Shown here: piece after piece, positions 1 to 13,314 of the stretch
How the letters are laid out: every line of letters starts with the position of its first letter
Position numbering within the stretch: the first letter of the stretch is position 1
Assembly (NCBI GenBank): GCA_963693365.1
Contig: CAVNZM010000009.1
Coordinates: 2,728,001 to 2,792,000 of the forward strand
Direction: 5' to 3'
DNA: 64,000 nucleotides
Source of the DNA: Amoebidium appalachense
Taxonomy: Eukaryota > Ichthyosporea
Notes under the pieces: model-generated
Seen by the model: only the letters and a program-made list of their open reading frames with translations
Told to the model about the DNA's origin: nothing
Databases searched by the model: none
Made by a program: the position numbers and the translations under genes

Positions 1-152
1 GGAGGAGAATCGGGGGAGAGGGGGGCGGGGGGAGGAGGGGGAGGAGGAGGAGGGGGGGGGGGGGGGGGGGGTGGTTAGAATGACATGCACGATGTAAAAC
101 TCAATGAAAAATGCAAACCACACATATAGGTTATTTGTGTGTGTGTGTGTGT

Positions 153-203
<51 letters not shown>

Positions 204-205
<2 letters not shown>

Positions 206-432
206 TTGAATGCGTCAAAAAGTACGAAGTACACAAGAACAAACGGATAACACGATGCAGAATGCAAGCCATACATAAAGAGTATGCATAATAAGCAGAG
301 CCCATCCTCAGGGGGGGCCCACGTCATCCACAGTACCCGAGTTTCGACCTATTCCCCTCGTTAACGAAACCCAACTCAGATACTGTTTCACTTGAACATG
401 AGTAGGTCACCCGTCTTGATCAGAGACGAGCA
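204..432 (-). mobile_element. Interspersed element family A, truncated copy in PI4KB region
   Basis: Constant end at 204 directly after a G run, core AGAGCCCATCCTCAGG near 297-312, truncated at GAGACGAGCA and followed by another G run. Downstream of the last PI4KB exon seen here, so intronic. Confidence 0.87.
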
Positions 433-453
433 GGGGGGGGGGGGGGGGGGGGG

Positions 454-563
454 ACGAGTGAAATGTGTTGTGAAGTACGAAGCACATGTGCACGACAGAC
501 GGACAACACAATGCAGAGTGCAAAAGAACACAAAGAGTATGAATAATCAGCAGAGAACATCCT
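454..563 (-). mobile_element. Diverged short copy of the family A element
   Basis: Aligns to the constant-end half (TGTTGTGAAGTACGAAGCAC, GGACAACACAATGCAGAGTGC, AAAGAGTATGAATAATCAGCAGAG) but with many substitutions. G runs on both sides. Confidence 0.7.
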
Positions 564-585
564 GGGGGAGGGGGTGGTGGTGGTG

Positions 586-634
<49 letters not shown>

Positions 635-811
635 CTGCATTTGACTTCACAAGACGAAGAAAAGAAAATCCAGAAAAGATCGACTAGGGTCAGGAAGGTG
701 AGGGACAGGAGGGGTGGAGGGGTGGAGAGGGGCGAGGATGTGACCTAAGAAAACAAACAAAAGCCCAGAAAAAATCTATCAGGGCCAGGAAGGATGGGGA
801 CGGGGGGAGAA

Positions 812-849
<38 letters not shown>

Positions 850-864
850 GATTAAAAAACATAC

Positions 865-1449
865 CCTGTCCTTTGAGTTGAGGATGACAGACTCCTCTGG
901 GGGTATTCTGACAACATGGTGCTGTGGACACACATGACATTAAAATATAACATAAAAAATAAATGTATAATATCAATGTATAAAATACCGATGTATAAAT
1001 TATAAACGCATAGAACACCAATGTATGTTATGACACATTAAATATCAACGTGTAAAATATCAAGTATAAATGTGCCCTAGGTCTATGTGCGGTCGGATTT
1101 ACACCCACCATGACGTAAATTTGACGTAACGGATGGGTGGTGCACTGCCCAGTGAACGTGCCTACGTGTGTGCCTCTTACACTTTAATTCTTGCAATAAA
1201 CGGAGGAAACACACGCTGTACCAATTCAACCCCTCCCCCCCTCCCCCCTCCCTCCCACGGCTGCTTCCCGGTACTTCCATACCTATTCCAGTTTGCAGCC
1301 CCCCTCCCCCCCCCCCCCCCCCTTCCTCCTCCCCCCCCACCCACCCCCCCCCCCCCCCCCCCCCCCCCCCCACCCTTTCCCCCACACGCTTCTCACACAG
1401 ACAATACTGCTTCCTGAGGCGCACAGAGAAGATGCAGGGAAAGGGGCGG

Positions 1450-1492
<43 letters not shown>

Positions 1493-2815
1493 GGTTGTAT
1501 GCACTTGAGGGTGGGAAACAGAAGGCCAAAACCGTGAGAAGCTCACAAAAACAACTAGAACCAGCAATACGAGACACTAGAACAGGGCCCATCGTAGAGT
1601 TGTGTGCATTTTTTTTTTTTTTTTTATTTTAAAGAGGGGGGGGGGGGGGGAGGGTACAACCTCTGGTGAGCCAGGGGCCAGTAGCAGTGGGAGATAGACC
1701 CTAGCAGGCAGGTTGAGATTGACGATGGTCAGCTCGGCAAAGAGCTGTGCCTGTACTGAGTAGTCAAGGAACCATAGAATGGATAGGGTTGCATGTGTAC
1801 GTGTGAATGTATCCCACCAACCCCCAATACGCAGACAGAATAAATAACACAGACACAAAACAACATACATATATATATACTCGGACACATACACACCTGA
1901 AGATAGATACGCACACACAAATACACACACACACGCACACACACACACACACACGTATGACGCACGCACGCACGTGCGCACGTACGCACACATGTACGAA
2001 CACACACCTACACCCCCCCACACACACACACCCCACCTCCCATCCACCCTCCCCCCCCCCCCCCCCCTCTCTCTCTCTTCCCCCAACCCCCACCAACACA
2101 CACATACCCCTCCACCCTCCCTTCACCCACCCTCCCCTACACACACACACACACGTGAGCGGATATTCCTCATCTCCTTTGTTGTGAGGGTGACCAGTCT
2201 GTCGTCTATGCCCACCAGTGCATTTATAAACAGCATCTGGGGCTCAAGGTAGTACATCATGGGCAGGTTGGAGGGTATCCCATGTTGCATGTGGTGCGCC
2301 GTCTGTGTAAGAAAAAGGGGTTAGAATTTGTTGCAGAGCGCAGAGTACGTATGCCGTAAGGACAATACAACGCAGATTTGGCAGGAAACGGCATACACAA
2401 TAGAGCATACATCGTGGCTAGAGCTCATATTACTAAAAGGGGGTGCAAGCTAAACACCCTGCCCTATTTTGACCCGTTCACCTCGTCGACGAAACCCAAC
2501 TCAGATACTGCTTCACTTGAACATGGGTGGGTCACCCGTCTTGATCAGAGACGAGCAGATTTACCTATGCAACCAGACATCACAAGCAAGAGTAGTGGGA
2601 AAGGCCGGGAATCAAGTTTCCAACAGTAACCGAAAAACAAGAAAAATATAGATAGAACCTCAGTAACCCTTCCTGGGGGAGAAAGGGGGGGGGGGGGGGG
2701 GGGGGGGGGTAAGAACGCATTTTAGAGGACGAATACACATACACAACGGACAACACAATGCAGAGTGCAAACTACACATGAAGAATATGCATTATAGGCA
2801 GAGCCCATCCTCGTG

Positions 2816-2849
<34 letters not shown>

Positions 2850-4309
2850 AGTCATCCAAGAGAGAAGGGGGGGGGGGGGGGGGGTTTGAATGCGTCAAAA
2901 AGTACGAAGTACACAAGAACAAACGGATAACACGATGCAGAATGCAAGCCATACATAAAGAGTATGCATAATAAGCAGAGCCCGTCCTCAGGGGGGGCCC
3001 ACGTCATCCACAGGGGGGGAGGGGGGTTTAAAAGACATACCTCGACTTGATCCAAGAAGGACTTTAGTGCAGGGGAGGAAGAAGGGTCAGCAAGTGGGCC
3101 AGGGCCTGTGGATGCGCATCTCTTATGCCCCAGTGCGCCTACACTGTGTATGCCATCCACAGAGCTCACCGTTTTTGTGCTCAGAATGTCGTTTTGGCTC
3201 TGCGAACGCGTTGCTTCGACGGGTTTGCTTGTGGTGGGTTTCAGTGTGCTGAACGAGGTTGCAAATAGCTGCAGGGGAGGAAAGGGGGAAGGGGAAGGAG
3301 GGGAGGTGCGGGAAGGAGACAGGAAGGGGGGGGGGGGGGGGGGGTTAGTGCATATTATCAAAACCTGATTTATTAGAAAATACTAATTAAACTCAGGATA
3401 TAGATAGGGCACGTGGGTTTCCACACATCACAAGGAAGCAACCCTTGTAAGGACAGGTGGAGAGGTGGATAACGGCTACGGCAGTGGGGGGGGGAGCCTG
3501 TGGGGAGGGGGGGAGTGGGGAAGAGCCGCTTAGGGTATATGGTTGAATGAGCGTGACAAGTCGTACAAGGGGTACAGGGGAAAACTACCAACAAAAAGAG
3601 CGCAAGGGAATGCAGGGGTCGGGTGGGAGAGTGTGGGGGGAGGGGAGAGGGAGGATCAAGTCTGTGGGCGGGTGGTGGATAGCTCTTCGGAAACCTGCAG
3701 AGATGGCACCGACAAAAACAGGGAAATATTAGGAAAAGGTTATAAAAACACCGGAAAATGGGTAAAAATACCGGGACTGGTGGGGGAGACCTGCTGGCCT
3801 CCTCGATTGACCGCAACCGCAGCTTTCCGTTTTTCAACAAAACGGATGGGCTGGGTGGAGGTTTGGGGATGTTGGGACTGTCGGCAAACTTTGCTCTGTG
3901 GGTGGGTGCACACATAGATGTTTTTAGTACACGTAAGTGTTTTGCAATCGTAAGTGTTTTGCATACGTGCATGTTTTGCACAAACACGTGTCTAGCGCAC
4001 GTACAATTTTAGCACACATGCACGTTTGGCAATCCTTTTTTTTTTTTCCTCCCTTTTTTTCTTGCTTTTTTTGGCGGGGGTGGGGGGGGGAGGGGGGAGG
4101 GGGGAGGGGTGGTTCTCAGTATATGGGTATGGATGAGAAAGACATGACATGAGACAGGAGAGGGAAATGTGGTGACATAGGGAGGGGACGGGATGTGCAG
4201 GAAAAGAGAGGGAGAGGGAGGTGCCGGGGGGGGGGGGGGGGGGGGGGGGGAGGTGGTGAGTACACGAAAGTGTGGCGATTTGTGTGTGTGTGTGTGTGTT
4301 TGTGTGTGC

Positions 4310-4373
<64 letters not shown>

Positions 4374-5285
4374 ATGTGCATGTGTGTGTGTGCGCGCTCG
4401 TGCGCACGCATGTGTATGTGTGTGTGGGGGGGGGGGGGGGGGGGAGGATGCAGAGAGGGAGGGGGGAGGGGGGGGGGAGAGGGAGAGGGAAGGAAGGAGC
4501 AAGGAGAGAGAAAGGGGGGGGGGGGGGGGGGAAGGGACGGGGCGAGGGGGGGGGGGGAGAGGGGGAGGTAGGAGGAAGGAAGAGGGGGGAAGGAGGGGGA
4601 GGGGGTGGGAGAACGGGAGGGAAGAAGAAGGGGGGGGGGGGGGGGGGGGGGGGGGAGGGAAGAGGGGTCTGATGACGGTCAGGTAATAGACAATATGAGG
4701 AAAGGTGCATGTGCGGCTTGAGCCATGCTGGCTTGTGTGTGTGTGTGCGTGCACACGTGTGTGCATGTGTGCATAAGTGCGTGCATATGGGTCTGTAACT
4801 GCATACGTGCATGTGTTTGTGTGTGCCCTAGCGTGTGTGTGTTAACAGTGTTGTGTGTGTGCATGCATGCATGCATGCATACATGCGTACAGGTATGTAT
4901 GTGTGTGTGCGCGCACGCATGTGTGTGCGTGTGCGTGCACGCATGTGTGTGTGTGTGCATGTGTGTGTGTGTGTTTGTGTGCGTGCGTGCGTGCGTGTAT
5001 GTTCATGCGGAGTGACGGCATTGTGCACGTGTATGCCTGAGTCCGGGCGGGTGGGTATGTGAGGAGAGTATCATACTTAGAATATGATACACGATACGAA
5101 GTACAAATTAACGGTGGATAACATGTAACGTACACAAATCAGACATGCAACGTGCCACGGGGGGAGGGAGAGGGGCGGGGGGGGGGGGGGGGGGGGGCTC
5201 TGGCATGTGTGTGGGTGCTTTGGGCGTCTACTTACCGCCAGACCCCCTCCCCCCCCCCCCCTCTCCCCTCCCCCCTTCCCCCCCT

Positions 5286-5330
<45 letters not shown>

Positions 5331-5529
5331 ACCACCACCACCACTACCACACACACACACACATACAAAACAGCACATCCCTCACATTGTTACCGACATA
5401 CTTTGCCCCCCCCCCCCTCCCCCCCTCCCCCCCCCCCCCCCCCCCCCCCCCCTTTCCTTACCTCTTTTAGCATCATAATGCAACCCTCTCACCCCCCTTT
5501 CCCCCCTCTCCCCCCCTCCCTCCCTCCCC

Positions 5530-5560
<31 letters not shown>

Positions 5561-6926
5561 ACACACACACGAAAAGAAAAAGAAGGCAGTGCCTGAACAT
5601 GATACCTTTGATTGAGAATGTTGTTCCGTAGGGCTATGCAGTAGTCTACAGGCTGGGCACTGGCCTGCCTGTCTTTGATTGCAGAGTCCAGAATCCATAC
5701 CAGCTGTTTGTGGCCGGGGGGGGGGGGGAGGGGGGGGGGGGGGGGGGGGGTGATGTATGCGTTAGAGGGTTGGAGATATGGAGGAGACAACAAAGAGCAA
5801 CAACAAAACGTCACAAACGTGGGAAATCCGAAATCAAAACAATTAAGCATGCAGGCAATAGACACTTGAACAGAGCCCATCATCAGGGGGGTTCCTATGC
5901 CTCCACAAAAGCATGGGCTTCGACTCTTTAACCTCTCGCGCGTGGTTCCCAACCCATACTTTGTTTCAACAGCAATAGGCGAGTCCACCCGTCTTGGCCA
6001 AAGACGAGCAGGGTTGTTCAAGGTGCAGCAATCTAAGAAAACAGAGTCTACAAAAACTGCAAGCAGCAAAAACCAAAGAAAACAAGCAGAGAAGTAGAGC
6101 ATAAGCCGGGCTTCTACGACGGGGGGGGGGGGGGGGGTTAGGGGGGGTTGGGGGGGGTGGGGGGAGGGGGGAAGGGGGGAGGGGGGGGGGGGGGGGGGGG
6201 GGTGGGGGGGGGTGGGGAAGGGGGGTTAGGACAGTCAACTTGCAACATGCAAAACCGCTGCCGAATCAACATCCTGCATATTCATATAGCGCAAGCCCGC
6301 CATTGAAGAGATTGGCATTTGAGGCATAGTTAATATGCACGCCTTCCAGGGTGCAAGGACTCAAACTATGTTATTGGATGATTGTCCCCAAGTTAGAAAT
6401 GACCTTTATAACTTCTATTAGAAAAGGGATTAGTGCTATTGTTTCAGTCAGCCCCAAGTACCATAGCCTCCCAAACAGTAGGGGTAAAGATTTATTTAAA
6501 TTCATAAAACTGGGTTCTCATTGGAGACCGTGGTATATGTAAATTCGTAATAAAAGAATAGCACGTGTCACGTGCACATCAAAGTGAATAAGGAAGTGAT
6601 CGCCTAACATCCCGACGTAGTAGAATAAAGGTTTTACAGTGGTTAGTGTTTGTGGGGAGATTTGTGGGATCGGGGGGGGGGGGGGGGGGGGGGGGGTTTG
6701 AATGCGTCAAAAAGTACGAAGTACACAAGAACAAACGGATAACACGATGCAGAATGCAAGCCATACATAAAGAGTATGCATAATAAGCAGAGCCCATCCT
6801 CAGGGGGGGCCCACGTCATCCACAGTACCCGAGTTTCGACCTATTCCCCTCGTTAACGAAACCCAACTCAGATACTGTTTCACTTGAACATGAGTAGGTC
6901 ACCCGTCTTGATCAAAGACGAGCAAA

Positions 6927-6962
<36 letters not shown>

Positions 6963-7227
6963 ACTTCAATGTCTATGTATGGATGAATTGGGAATATACC
7001 AGGAGGTCGGTAAAGAACGGCGTTCATTCATGCAGCTATTTAGACACGTGCGTAAGTGTGCGTGTGTGCGCAGTTGCATGCGTGTGTGTATGTGCGCGTG
7101 CGTGCATGTGTGCGTGAGTGTGTGTGTATGTGTGTGTGTGTGTGTCGCATGCGCGTGTGGTGTGTGCGTGCATCACGTGAGTGAGTGCGTGTGTGCGTTC
7201 TTACATGCGTGTGGGTGTGGGTGATTT

Positions 7228-7296
<69 letters not shown>

Positions 7297-8898
7297 TGTT
7301 TGTGTGTGCTTGTGTGTGTGTGTGTGTGCGTGCGTGCGTGCGCGTGTGCTTACGTGTGCATATGCATGTGTGTGGGTGTGTATGGGTGTGTGGATTGCAA
7401 GTGTATGTGGTGTTCGTTCAATAGTGTGCGGGGAGAAGGGGGGAGGGGGGAGGGGGGGGTCTAATCACCGCCACAGCCCAGTTGAGGTGCCTGCAGCTAT
7501 GGTGCAGCAAAAACCTCTCCACCCCATCTCCCGGCTGTGCCTTCATGATGCACAGTTTCCTGCACAATGCACCAACATCAGCTACACCACAACACTCTGG
7601 GTTGGAGATTATCCGCCTTTTCCGTTTTCCTTTCTAATCTGTTCACTGTACACTCGTTTCTCCCTCCTCCCCTCCTTCCCCCCTCCCCCCCCCCCCCCCC
7701 CCCCCTCTTCCCGATCCATTCCACCCCTCCCCTCCGCCCTCCCTGACCCTCCCCCTCCCCTCCGCCCTCCCTGCCCCCTCCCCCACCTCCCCCCTCTCCG
7801 CCCTCCCTGACCCTCCCCTCCTCCTCCCCCCCCCCCCACCTCCCCCTCCCCCACCCCTCTCCCGGTGCCTGCCCACCCACCCATGCCACCTACCTACCCA
7901 AATCCACCTAACACCACATTCAACACCCTCCACACCCACCAATACACAGCAACATGAACAAACACACGTCGCTCCGCGCAACGTGTCTTTGTCTACTCGC
8001 CCTTTGACAACGTGTCCTAACGCTTGAAGAGAACAGGAGCACGTCATCAAACAGTTGACAGTAGGGTGTCCGTGGGGAAGCTTTTTGAAGAGGGAAAAAG
8101 GCCGGGGAGGGGAGGGGAGAGGGGGTAGGGGGTAGGGAGTAAGGGGGGAAGATGAGACAGAAACGGGACAGGAGAGCAGCCAGAATAGGAGGGGAGGGGG
8201 AGGGGCGGGGGAGGGACGGGAAGAAGAAGAGGCAAGAGAGAGCGAGAGAGAGGTCAAGAGGGACGGAGACGGGCAGGCTGGCGGGTGGGCAGGCGCCGGG
8301 GGCGGGGGGGGAGGAGGGGGGGGGGGGGGAGGGGGGGGGGAGGGGGGGGGGGGGGGGGGTAATTACGCTAGTTGTGGAAGAAAAAACTCGACATCCTTGG
8401 CAGCCATATTCTGAAGGTAATTTGCAACAGTTAGTGAAGGTATATGGAAGAATGCCCACATTCATGCCAGTATAGCCGGGATCCAGAAAAGCATGTCATA
8501 ATCACGCCCACAACTCAAGTCCATGGAAAACTTGTGCATCATCCCGTTAGCAAACCAACCATGCTTGCCCGATATACCAGTGTTAGTACGTTTGTTCTTC
8601 CCCTTCCTATGCATAAATCCACCTCACACAGAAACATCGAAGGGATGTTACTCACAAATAGCTCGTTGCATAGGTAGTCCCGCACCCCCGAGTCTGGATA
8701 CTTGAACAAGTAGGCAATGGCCATGAATGCGTCAAAGAACTCGGAACGGAAAAACCGCAACAGCCACGATACTTTATCCTTTGCCTGCGACAGTGGTTCC
8801 ATGTTTACAGGTAGGGGCGCCGGAATGTCTTTGGTACCCCCTGAGGCAGCTGCCCCGATAGATGTGTCTGTGTATATCATGGCCATAAGAATCTGCAT
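865..8898 (-). CDS. PI4KB: Phosphatidylinositol 4-kinase beta (PI4KB-like), 5' nine exons, 3' end beyond window
   Basis: Type III PI4-kinase that makes PI4P at the Golgi/TGN. I assembled nine exons in transcript order: 8656-8898, 8367-8410, 7469-7559, 5606-5703, 3772-3895, 3041-3268, 2153-2302, 1661-1750, 865-921. All have AG/GT borders and every junction keeps phase, giving about 375 residues. Exon 1 holds SWLLRFFRSEFFDAF...SGVRDYLCN, the start of the lipid-kinase-unique/helical region. Exons 2-4 continue it (DVEFFLPQLA; RFLLHHSCRHLNWAV; LVWILDSAIKD). Exons 5-6 are a Ser/Pro-rich linker. Exons 7-8 carry the ELTIVNLNLPARVYLPL segment and exon 9 HHVVRIPPEESVILNSKD, the N-lobe entry of the kinase. 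The catalytic and activation loops are not in the window. The start is the first in-frame ATG after a stop at about 8940; an upstream coding exon cannot be excluded. I found no further exon in 1-860. Confidence 0.9.
1491..1599 (-). mobile_element. Family B element copy
   Basis: Starts after a G run with TTGTATGCACTTGAGGGTGG and reaches the ACAGGGCCCATCGT core. Related to the copy at 5751-6120. Lies in the PI4KB intron between exons 1661-1750 and 865-921. Confidence 0.6.
2325..2672 (-). mobile_element. Diverged longer copy of the family A element
   Basis: The stretch 2470-2672 aligns well to the inner part of family A (CGAAACCCAACTCAGATACTG; GGGTCACCCGTCTTGATCAG; TATAGATAG-AACTCAG). The 2325-2470 part is much more diverged. 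In the PI4KB intron just upstream of exon 2153-2302. Confidence 0.65.
2710..2818 (-). mobile_element. Diverged short copy of the family A element
   Basis: AAGAACGCATTTTAGAGGAC then GGACAACACAATGCAGAGTG and GCAGAGCCCATCCTCGTGGG, flanked by G runs on both sides; truncated right after the core. Confidence 0.75.
2885..3012 (-). mobile_element. Family A element, 5'-truncated copy next to a PI4KB exon
   Basis: Perfect match to the constant end and core, truncated at GTCATCCACA then G run. Its truncation end lies only about 30 bp from the donor of PI4KB exon 3041-3268. Confidence 0.88.
5751..6120 (-). mobile_element. Family B element, longest copy
   Basis: Begins TGATGTATGCGTTAGAGGGT after a G run, core ACAGAGCCCATCATCAGGGG at about 5872, then sequence homologous to family A (CACCCGTCTTGGCCAAAGAC; GAGCAGGGTTGTTCAAGGTG) and ends CGGGCTTCTACGAC before another G run. 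Links subfamilies A and B. Confidence 0.8.
6697..6926 (-). mobile_element. Family A element, truncated copy in PI4KB intron
   Basis: Same constant end and same truncation region (GACGAGCAAA) as the copy at 204-432, flanked by G runs of about 25 and 30 nt. Confidence 0.88.
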
Positions 8899-10778
8899 GT
8901 TTTGCTTGTGCACAGGATCCTTTTTAAGGGATTACCATGGCACTGGCAAGTGGAAAGATCAAATCGCCCGCTGTTTGTAGAACCTACGTTAGAGTACGGA
9001 TCTAGGGTCTTGCGCACGTGTGTGCGTGTGCACCTGTAAGTGGGTGGGCATCCACAAGTTTGTGCGTACGTGTGTGTATGCTCCTGGTGATGTGCGCTCC
9101 TGTACACTTATGCCAGCACATTTATGCGGGGTGTGCCTGACTTTGCACGTATGCATATATGCGTGTACGTTAGCAAGTGCACTCTATGTACTTGAGTGCA
9201 CCTGGGCGTGTGCAAACCTAACCTGTGGACACCTCTTGTCATGTGCTTGTACGTAGGTACACCAGGATGTGCTGCTTACGCACATGCCCTAAGAGGTGGG
9301 CGAATAAGGTTCTCAGCTAGATGAAGAAGAGGAATACTGAGAAAAAACACTGAAAGACAAAGCGTGTGAGCTCTCTTACCTTGGCCACATGCTTGGATCT
9401 GAATAACGGGCGAAGTCTGGCTCATTTCCCTAGTTCATGTCTGCAGGGCAGACTGCTTGGTTATAGGGTTCTGGATTTGATTCTTCTTTCATACCAAACG
9501 TTTTTCCTTGGGCGTCAATATGGTTCTACTGTTATGGTTGCTGTCCTTCAAGTTGCGCTTGAACCTCACAGAAAGGAGGGAGGGTTTATAGGTCAGGCGA
9601 TTCCTTTCAAGTAAGGGCCTAGCTTGAGAGTCCTAACATGAGGGTGCGAGTGACTGGGATCTGGCGAAGCACAGGGACCAAATTCGCCACAAACGATAAC
9701 TAGACTATAAACTAACCTATCTTTCTCTATATGAAGTTCAACCTTGATCCTTCTTCCCTCACAATCATGATAAACATGGGACTCGTTGCTAACAACATGT
9801 TGAAGTTCAAGTTGCAGGAATCTGCTATGTTTTAGGTCACCAACCATTTGCTCTGGAATGGTCACGTGATCTGTATGGCTATTAGTGATTGGCTTATTGG
9901 GTGCGTTTTCAGTGACTACTCTTCACTCTTCAAAGTTTCAAACTTTGAAAGCACACTTCGAAAAGGCAGTATCTTTAGTAAATAACAGGACAAGAAAATG
10001 CACGTTATTATGCTGCTTCTTTACTTTTAACACCATTCAGCTTAAAGCTGGCAAGAGAGCCTAGGGTGCGCCTGCCTGTGGTGCACACTTGAACGCTCCA
10101 AGGGCAGTTAGCTGAATTTTTACGTGCATGATACGCGTACGTTAACGACGTTCTTCGATCAGGCATGGGTAGAGGAAACACAAGACCTGAAGATAAGCGG
10201 ATGCTATGCTTGGAGTCGAGGCATAATAATTTTGGAAACAGGTAGGGTTTCTGTTTTAGTGAAATGATGCATCAAAGAGCCTAGTAGTGTTAGAACTAAC
10301 GGTTTGAATGTTAGTGACACTAGCTTGCTTCTGCAAGCATGCACCAAGATCTGAAGACCGTCGCCTTGACCAGCACGCTATACACCACTGACCAGTTGCC
10401 TTAAACTTTGGAAGAATAGAAAGAAAGGTAAATGTAGTTAATGACAGGGATTGCATTGTGACATCAACTAGATCTTTTCTTTGGTTCTCATCTGTGCTAG
10501 AGTGCGATTTCTCAGGCCAACATCACCGCACGTTGGAAGCTGCTGGGATTTTCTCAGTAAAAAGACAGTGCTACGAACATGCCACATTCTTACCGCACGT
10601 TCTGTATATAACTTTTGCCCTCATGTTCTTTAGCAGTGATGGTGACACGGCTAGCGCTGTGATATATGGATGGGTACGTTCACACACCTGAATGAATGGG
10701 TCCAATACCTAACACGTACTGACGTGTTGCCGCACGTGCGACGTTATACATCTACTTCATCTACTTCATCAGGCGTCC

Positions 10779-10818
<40 letters not shown>

Positions 10819-11187
10819 AAGGAGACACCGCCTCAGTAGGTGGTAGGTCCAATACCAGGAATTCACCGTTCTCACTTCTAATTGGGCAGGATCCATTTTC
10901 AGAAAGGCCGTGGTCGATCGCATATAGTAAAGATGTGTTTTTACCTGTTTTGACCTCAAAAAACGCGCCGGACACCCTATGTTGCTCATATAGGCAAGGT
11001 GTGTAGCTTATATTATACACTATTAATTAAAACACCAAAGCCTGTTTCCTATTCACAATTTAGACTTTAGCGTGTAAAAACGGATTTGGACTATGACCGG
11101 CGCCAGCATAGAATGGCTAGGCCCCACTTTTGAGCCGCCAAAATCAATCTGGAATCTGATATAGGTGAATTAGGCGGCTTATCATCA
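8899..11187. other. Intergenic, upstream of PI4KB; no gene recognised
   Basis: Unlike the introns, this stretch is free of G or C homopolymers. It holds GT/GC-alternating sequence (9010-9260), no ORF that I can support, an A tract at 10783-10816 and the dispersed repeat at 10873-11015. It probably contains the PI4KB promoter, but no recognisable core element was found. Confidence 0.5.
10873..11015 (-). repeat. Dispersed repeat with coding-like frame, copy 1
   Basis: On the minus strand this reads QHRVSGAFFEVKTGKNTSLL and continues open for about 60 codons. It is homologous at DNA and peptide level to 18302-18395. Ends near a poly(A)/poly(T) tract at 10783-10816. Origin unknown; possibly a decayed mobile element. 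Confidence 0.55.
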
Positions 11188-11269
11188 GGTGAGATGGCCG
11201 AGCGGTCTAAGGCGCTGGTTTAAGGCACCAGTCTCTTCGGGGGCGTGGGTTCGAATCCCACTCTCATCA
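11188..11269 (+). tRNA. tRNA-Leu (AAG)
   Basis: 82-nt cloverleaf: acceptor GGTGAGA/TCTCATC, D-arm GGCCGAGCGGTC, anticodon arm CTGGT-TTAAGGC-ACCAG (anticodon AAG), long variable arm TCTCTTCGGGGGC typical of Leu, T-arm GTGGG-TTCGAAT-CCCAC, discriminator A. No intron and no encoded CCA. Confidence 0.96.
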
Positions 11270-11270
11270 C

Positions 11271-11286
11271 TTTTTTTTTTTTTTTT
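11271..11286 (+). terminator. RNA polymerase III terminator of tRNA-Leu
   Basis: Run of 16 T beginning two bases after the discriminator base. Confidence 0.8.
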
Positions 11287-11490
11287 GGAATGACAGTAAC
11301 AAAATGCGCTACTTGCTTGCCTCCAGCGACGTGCGCATCGATGTGCGCAACCATCTGACCATGGCCAGCTTTCACATTCGCTGGTTTCTATCATAGAAGC
11401 AAATTGTGTATTATAATAGGGCTGCTCGGTGGAAGCCAGCCCACCCTTTACTATGGCTGTTTAGTAGACGCCAGGACACCCTTGCACCAA

Positions 11491-11572
11491 GGTGAGATGG
11501 CCGAGCGGTCTAAGGCGCTGGTTTAAGGCACCAGTCTCTTCGGGGGCGTGGGTTCGAATCCCACTCTCATCA
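11491..11572 (+). tRNA. tRNA-Leu (AAG), second copy
   Basis: Identical over 82 nt to the gene at 11188-11269, with unrelated flanks upstream. Followed directly by TTTTTT as pol III terminator. Confidence 0.96.
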
Positions 11573-12199
11573 TTTTTTGCCCTTCTCTCTCCTTCCGCTT
11601 TTTGCCCTTCTCCTTCTTCTTTTCCCTAAACCAACTTGTGCTTCAGACCCCAGACCCCCCCCCCCCCCCTCCCCCCCTCCACAACCGCGGCCCCCCGCGT
11701 CCCCCCCCCCCCCTCCCCACACCCCGTAGCTACCCTCCCCTCCGACGAAATCTTTCTTCGAGTTCTGTGCGTACCCTGCCCTTCCCTTGCCTGGCTGCCA
11801 GCGATTTGACTTTTTTCAACGAACTTCAGCATTTGTGAACCAAAAGCGTCCCAACAAGGCTTGTGGGTTGCATCGTAGCTTGTTTTGGTCCGACATCACG
11901 GGTGTACACATCATGTGTGACGCCACGGTGTTAGTGTCTTGCATCGTTCATGTATACGTATGCGTACCATACGCCATAATAAGTGGGATGTTGCCACGTG
12001 CAAGGATGGATTATGTAATCAAAGCTGGTAGGTTTAGTGGGCAGTTTTCCCTAATTACACAGGTTACGAGCGCGGTCGGGTTGCGTAAGCAAAGGGATTT
12101 GCGCGTAGGCATGCATTTGCCAGTGTGTCTGTGTATATGCTAGCGCGCTTAAGACGCCGATAATCATCAACTTTTTGATTGCGCACGAAAGGGTGTGTG

Positions 12200-12200
12200 T

Positions 12201-12282
<82 letters not shown>

Positions 12283-12375
12283 GAGCTCGACCCATTGTTG
12301 TAAATGGACGCCGGCCGGGGCAAAGAGAGAGAACTATTATTATAGATGGCGCAGAGGACGTGTACATGTCCTTCA

Positions 12376-12439
<64 letters not shown>

Positions 12440-12454
12440 AAAAAAAAAAAAAAA
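12200..12454. repeat. Two G tracts and a compound C-then-A tract
   Basis: G tracts at 12200-12240 and 12243-12280, then C at about 12378-12429 passing directly into 24 A (12430-12453). No exon recognised between them. Confidence 0.9.
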
Positions 12455-13048
12455 CACTCGGTGTGCGTTTAACCCTGGTCTCCCCCCCCACCCCGCTCCC
12501 CCCCCCCCCCTCCCCCCTCCCCCTACTCCCCCTGCCGCGCCCCCCCTCCTCTCCCTCCCCCCCCTCCACCGCCCTCCCGGAGTAGCCCCCCGTCCCTCCC
12601 CCTCCCCTCCAAAGACTCACCTGACTTGCACACTCATACCCCGCCCGTAAAATTGCCTGCCCTTTCAAACATAGCTACCTGAACGTGGTGATCATAGCAC
12701 AACGAATTGGAACACCCAGCTGTTTGCCCATACAGGTCATAGTACAACATGACTCATATGCACATAAACATAGACTCATAAACCACATAAACAATTTAGA
12801 AGCACGACTGTACACGCGACACACACACCAGACGCTCCCATCATACCAATAAGCATGCGGTACATTGTCAAACATCGACACACACACACCGGTGACCGTC
12901 GGCCACACATAATCACACACACCGTGAAACACCAATTTTAACGTGCAGATGCCGTCCGCCAATAAGAACCCCGTCGAACATGTGGTTGCGGTACGTGTTC
13001 ATGAGGTTTTTGGGCAGCCGTGGTCATGCATTTAAAGGCCCCCAGGGG

Positions 13049-13120
13049 GGCGAAGGAGGGGGGAGGGGGGAGGGGTCCAAGCCCGGGCCAGGAAAGGGGG
13101 AGGAGGCTGTTGGGGATGAA

Positions 13121-13184
<64 letters not shown>

Positions 13185-13277
13185 CGGGGGGGGGGGGGGG
13201 GAGGGGGGGGGGGGGGGGGTGCCCGTGAGCCCGTAGGCTTGGGCAAGGCAGGTTGGGGGTTGGGGGGGATGGGGGGT

Positions 13278-13314
<37 letters not shown>

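Noticed and set aside
204-432. Repeated frame with GSAYYAYSLCMACILHRVI and LFLCTSYFLTHS
   Set aside because: It is the translation of the interspersed element's constant half. It is repeated verbatim at each copy, but diverged copies show no codon-level constraint and it ends in poly-Pro from the C tract.
5751-6120. Hammerhead-ribozyme-like pieces (CTGATGA and CGAAAC) in the element
   Set aside because: Both core boxes occur, but the base following CTGATGA/CTGAGGA does not pair with the base before GAAA, and no complete three-stem fold with a cleavable NUH is apparent in either order.
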